Source: Trebouxia sp. TZW2008 (taxonomy: Eukaryota; Chlorophyta; Trebouxiophyceae; Trebouxiales; Trebouxiaceae). From it: a stretch of DNA of 10,114 bases. Position 1 is the stretch's first letter; each line of letters opens with the position of its first letter. The translations under genes and the position numbers were made by a program. Positions 8,618 through 10,114 of this stretch are shown one piece after another. The notes beneath the pieces were generated by a model. That model had not been told where the DNA came from. It was given only the letters and a program-made list of their open reading frames with translations, and made no database searches. The DNA lies in NCBI GenBank assembly GCA_002118135.1, contig BDIU01000629.1, forward strand, positions 1-10,114. Direction: 5' to 3'.

Positions 8618-9173
8618 TTGAGATTTGCAAGTGGGAGAGTTGAGTGCTCAAGGCAGCCTGGTGAGCTTGCGTCTGTGAAGGTGTGGGGCTGTCAGACGAG
8701 GGCAAGCAGCTGTCATGCACAGAGGGGTATGTTGCCCATTCAGCTGATCTGCCTTGCAGCTGTGCGTTTGTCTGGCCTTGCACTTGGGCGTTTCTGTGGG
8801 CTGTCAAGGGGCTGTCAGGCCACGCCATCTGCAAGTCATGGTCTGAGGCATGATGAGGAGCAGGCCTGCCGACTGGCATCCGCTGCGCTTCCCTGTATGG
8901 CAGCTGATGCCCGTAGCTCTGCTGAGATTGCAACTGGCTGACTGCGTTTGGGTAGGACATCCCTTCAGGAACAAGCTTGAAGGGGATCCATATATGGGAG
9001 ACAGGCTGCATGCCCATGGGGGTGCTGCCGTATGCATAGGCTGCAGGCGGGTGTGAAGGCACTAAGCAGGCAGGATGAGGAACACAGCCATAAGTAGCAT
9101 CTGGGTACAGGCCAAGCTGTGGCTGAGGCTGTGGCTGAAAGTATGGCTGTGCATATGGAAACCAATGTGCCAT
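2959..9173 (-). CDS. F-box and leucine-rich-repeat protein, nine exons (probable SCF substrate receptor)
   Basis: Exons on the minus strand by eye: 9173-8250, 7397-7322, 6965-6877 (end uncertain), 6440-6228, 5791-5627, 5402-5241, 4578-4408, 3609-3415 (or from 3615), 3114-2959. Together they give about 716 residues. Residues 1-260 are low complexity: MAHWFPYAQPY, a QPQPQPQ run, and nine alanines at 188-196. An F-box-like segment lies at about 275-304 (ALLKDVMSQLP...CRLVCKRWRSMMD). LRRs of about 24-26 residues follow, for example LTALDLSGCQNVRNRNLAIL across exons 2/3, LTYLALTGCTK then VADASM across 4/5, and TVTETE then VDQLLYLLPNMQHI across 8/9. Almost all introns are phase 0, and repeats run on smoothly across junctions, which supports the splicing. 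By family knowledge the F-box would bind SKP1 and the LRRs a substrate; the substrate is unknown. The start is the first in-frame ATG after a probable 5'UTR intron. The exon 3/4 join gives odd repeat spacing and is least secure. Confidence 0.83.
3486..3509 (+). other. G-rich tract with quadruplex-forming pattern, inside exon 8
   Basis: The plus strand has seven G, one T, five G, then CAAGT and GGGCGG. The minus-strand mRNA reads this as C-rich codons for a proline-rich loop (HLPPPPLLPL) between two LRRs of exon 8. A G4 could form on the DNA strand that templates the F-box/LRR transcript, not on the mRNA. This is a pattern match only. Confidence 0.45.
3571..3875 (-). repeat. Tandem copies of the exon 8 acceptor region (53- and 121-bp spacing)
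   Basis: On the plus strand, related units begin at 3595, 3716, 3769 and 3822, each starting tgcca and running through a variant of gaatctgcat. The last three are 53 bp apart; the first two are 121 bp apart. The first and second also share the sequence encoding GLMH(H)IGQL at the exon 8 edge. On the minus strand the core reads atgcagattcagggc, which contains the predicted exon 8 acceptors (AG at 3617-3616 and 3611-3610). The first extra copy, near 3732-3741, keeps both acceptor AGs. The next keeps them as tagattcaag, and the outermost is more diverged. Confidence 0.75.
4018..4480 (-). repeat. Three diverged tandem copies of the exon 7 3' edge and donor
   Basis: The copy at about 4336-4480 contains the end of exon 7 (LPRLTALQ, exon end 4408, donor GTCATT). 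Related segments lie at about 4201-4320 (boundary 4262, donor GTAATG) and 4018-4150 (boundary 4101, donor GTTACT). Each copy reads into a TTGCAG|GT junction on the minus strand and is preceded by sequence resembling SLTAITCLPRL. The middle copy lacks eight bases before the junction, which shifts its frame. The left copy still reads CLHRLTALQ in phase 0. Intervals between boundaries are 146 and 161 bp. The copies lie in intron 7 and may be decoy donors or alternative exon ends. Confidence 0.75.
5446..5504. repeat. AT-rich inverted repeat in intron 5 of the F-box/LRR gene
   Basis: Perfect 10-bp arms, TTGATGATAT (5446-5455) and ATATCATCAA (5495-5504), flank a 39-base loop. An 11-bp direct repeat, gattaatatca, also occurs at 5468-5478 and 5490-5500. 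The segment is noticeably more AT-rich than its surroundings. No target-site duplication or transposon end was recognised. Confidence 0.5.
6505..6576 (-). other. Optional 72-nt exon: diverged copy of the exon 4 start encoding one LRR
   Basis: The minus strand from 6576 to 6505 is open for 24 codons (ALQST...SLVLADCIAIAKGCL). It closely resembles the first 27 residues of exon 4 (ALQSI...QLVLADCSAITTGGL), with nine bases deleted in frame. It is preceded by catgcag, like the cacgcag acceptor of exon 4, and followed by a GT (GTCACA), both in phase 0. Splicing it in would add one repeat without a frameshift. It may be an alternative exon, a fixed exon I have left out of the main model, or a decaying duplicate. 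The donor is weak. Confidence 0.5.
6706..6740. repeat. AGC/GCT trinucleotide repeat in intron 3
   Basis: A run of AGC units on the plus strand is broken once by AGT. On the minus strand it reads GCT repeats inside the predicted intron between exons 3 and 4. It resembles the exon 1 poly-alanine tract in motif but is not translated in the model given here. Confidence 0.8.
7661..8246. mobile_element. Non-autonomous DNA element (MITE), pogo/Tc1-mariner-like, in intron 1
   Basis: Terminal inverted repeats begin CAGT at 7661 and end ACTG at 8246. They share a perfect 24-base match, 7672-7695 against the reverse complement of 8212-8235, containing GTAAGGACACTCGATG. The right flank is TA (8247-8248); the left flank is TG (7659-7660), which reads CA on the minus strand and fits a TA target duplication with one change. 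GTAAGGACA-type subterminal motifs recur inside in both orientations, including short tandem units at about 8174-8230. A second end-like module starts CAGTA at 7751. The 586 bp contain no transposase. CAGT ends, TA target and GTAAGGACA-like repeats recall pogo-group MITEs; the superfamily call is an inference. Confidence 0.78.
8586..8612 (-). repeat. Pure GCA repeat encoding nine alanines in exon 1
   Basis: Nine uninterrupted GCA codons lie in frame in the F-box protein's low-complexity N-terminus (residues 188-196), between SNK and ISQ. A pure codon run of this kind is prone to length change by slippage, so alleles may differ here. Confidence 0.9.
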
Positions 9174-9181
9174 CGAGTGTG

Positions 9182-9190
9182 TCAGCCCAT
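9182..9190 (-). promoter_or_regulatory. Minimal upstream ORF (ATG GGC TGA) before the F-box/LRR start
   Basis: On the minus strand an ATG at 9190 is followed by GGC and the stop TGA, ending eight bases before the predicted start ATG at 9173. It lies in the 5'UTR part of exon 1, after the predicted UTR acceptor. A three-codon uORF this close to the start could reduce or tune initiation; this is inference from general uORF behaviour. If translation really begins upstream, the element has no meaning. Confidence 0.5.
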
Positions 9191-9204
9191 GCAGAGGCCC
9201 TGGC

Positions 9205-9425
9205 CTGCAGTGGAACAGCAAGTTTTGACACTTGTCAGAACTCGTCCTGTATGACCGCGTGCTCAAGATCTTGAACGACTGGCAGCTTTGTCTACAGTCT
9301 TTCAAACGACTGGCATGGTGGCGAGCAATACGAACATGATGTTGTGCAACAGGCAGTGAACGCGAAGGACCGCTGGACTCACGGTAGCTGACTATAAGCA
9401 GAAAAGCTTCCTGTGTGGCACTCAC
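9205..9425 (-). other. Probable 5'UTR intron of the F-box/LRR gene
   Basis: On the minus strand a strong donor, CG|GTGAGT (GT at 9425-9424), and an acceptor after a pyrimidine-rich stretch ending ctgcag (AG at 9206-9205) bound a 221-nt segment. Joining the flanks puts an in-frame TGA upstream, with no ATG before 9173, which supports 9173 as the start. If instead the segment is retained, an open frame runs upstream to 9488 and would add about 105 residues with no recognisable domain. Confidence 0.55.
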
Positions 9426-9426
9426 C

Positions 9427-10114
9427 GGTACGAACTTGCGCAGAACGATGAGCACGTGAGCTCTGCAGCTCGGCGTTGCAAGTATCACAGGGCGTCAGCT
9501 CTACGCCTTAATCACAGACGAACGCAGGACGAGGTGGACCTCGAACGAGCTGCTACTCTTCGTACCAGACTCGTCTGCAAAGACACCAGCACGGGCACTG
9601 CCAACGATGACTCCGCGCGCACAAGGTGCTCGGCAGGCACGACGCTGGCTGCAGCTGGAGACACAGCCTGTGAAAGCGGAGCGCAACAGCGGTGTGCAGT
9701 AACGCTTATTCGGAGGTGTGTCATTGAGATCTGTGAGTGTTTGCTTTGAATACCTCGTAACCGGCTCAAGGGCGGAAACTCGAGTTCACTAAATTTTTGG
9801 GTGAGTCAAATGTCGATAATCAACAGGCGTGTCTTCTGCATGCCCAGACGTGTTAGCGGGACCGTGCTTTGCATGACGCTGAAATGACAGCAGCGTGCTT
9901 TGGGACCTTGTCATAGCAGCTGCCAGCTGCCTGAGACGCTTGTAGCACTTGTGGCGCGCAACTTGGTCCGAGGATGTGCGCATGCACCAGAAAAGTATAG
10001 TGAGTGAGAGTTGAGTGTGGTGGGACGCTCAGGGGACCTGAAATTTGATACGCATTTAGAATGTCCCTGAACACAAAAATGTCGCCCAAATTGGATGTAG
10101 CCAGCGCGGCTGGG
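9427..10114 (-). promoter_or_regulatory. Upstream flank of the F-box/LRR gene
   Basis: This is 688 bp beyond the predicted UTR donor. The part near 9427-9500 is probably the first non-coding exon; the rest should include the promoter. Short open frames exist on both strands, but none shows a domain, convincing splice partner or composition that would mark it as coding. No TATA box, tRNA or repeat was recognised. A gene entering from the right edge cannot be excluded. Confidence 0.35.

Noticed and set aside
8579..8941. Plus-strand frame starting with a poly-leucine run
   Set aside because: The leucine run is the complement of the GCA poly-alanine tract in F-box exon 1; the rest is shadow.
9174..9488. 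Longer F-box protein beginning upstream at 9488
   Set aside because: That frame starts with a non-ATG codon and crosses a strong GTGAGT donor and a good acceptor; the added residues show no domain. Kept as an alternative only.
9456..9769. Open frames on both strands (97, 85 and 61 codons)
   Set aside because: The alanine/serine/arginine-rich minus-strand frames look vaguely like transit peptides, but none continues into a domain and they sit where the 5' region of the F-box gene is expected.
9853..10089. 78-codon minus-strand frame near the right edge
   Set aside because: It has no recognisable domain, ends well upstream of the F-box gene and has no clear splice partner; it may be promoter or UTR.

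Overview
This window looks like nuclear DNA of a eukaryote. Both recognisable genes are split by spliceosomal introns with GT..AG ends, base composition is intermediate, and there are CAG/GCA trinucleotide runs. TGTAA, the usual green-algal polyadenylation signal, occurs after the stop codons of both genes. A chlorophyte, perhaps a trebouxiophyte-type alga, is my best guess. That is inference and no marker gene fixes it.

Two genes converge tail to tail. On the plus strand, 173-2450, is a complete six-exon gene for PIG-W/GWT1, the ER membrane enzyme that acylates inositol during GPI-anchor synthesis. The splice phases join cleanly into a 474-residue protein carrying the family's conserved blocks. 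On the minus strand, from about 9173 down to 2959, is a nine-exon gene for an F-box/leucine-rich-repeat (LRR) protein, a probable SCF ubiquitin-ligase substrate receptor of about 716 residues. It has a low-complexity N-terminus, one F-box, then roughly a dozen LRRs spread over eight mostly phase-0 exons. About 0.5 kb of convergent 3' flank separates the two stop codons. Upstream of the LRR gene (9174-10114) are a probable 5'UTR intron, a three-codon uORF and otherwise unexplained promoter-side DNA. The two genes have no obvious functional link beyond adjacency.

The unusual material is in the introns. Intron 1 of the F-box gene holds a 586-bp pogo/Tc1-mariner-like non-autonomous element (MITE). 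Its target site is the TA of the 5' splice site, so the present donor is made partly of transposon end. At four further places, in both genes, short tandem duplications span exon-intron junctions. They leave decoy or optional copies of donors, acceptors or exon edges, including one 72-nt open copy that would encode one extra LRR. I see no bacterial, viral, CRISPR or toxin system. The possible novelty is splice-junction evolution, not a defence or metabolic cassette.
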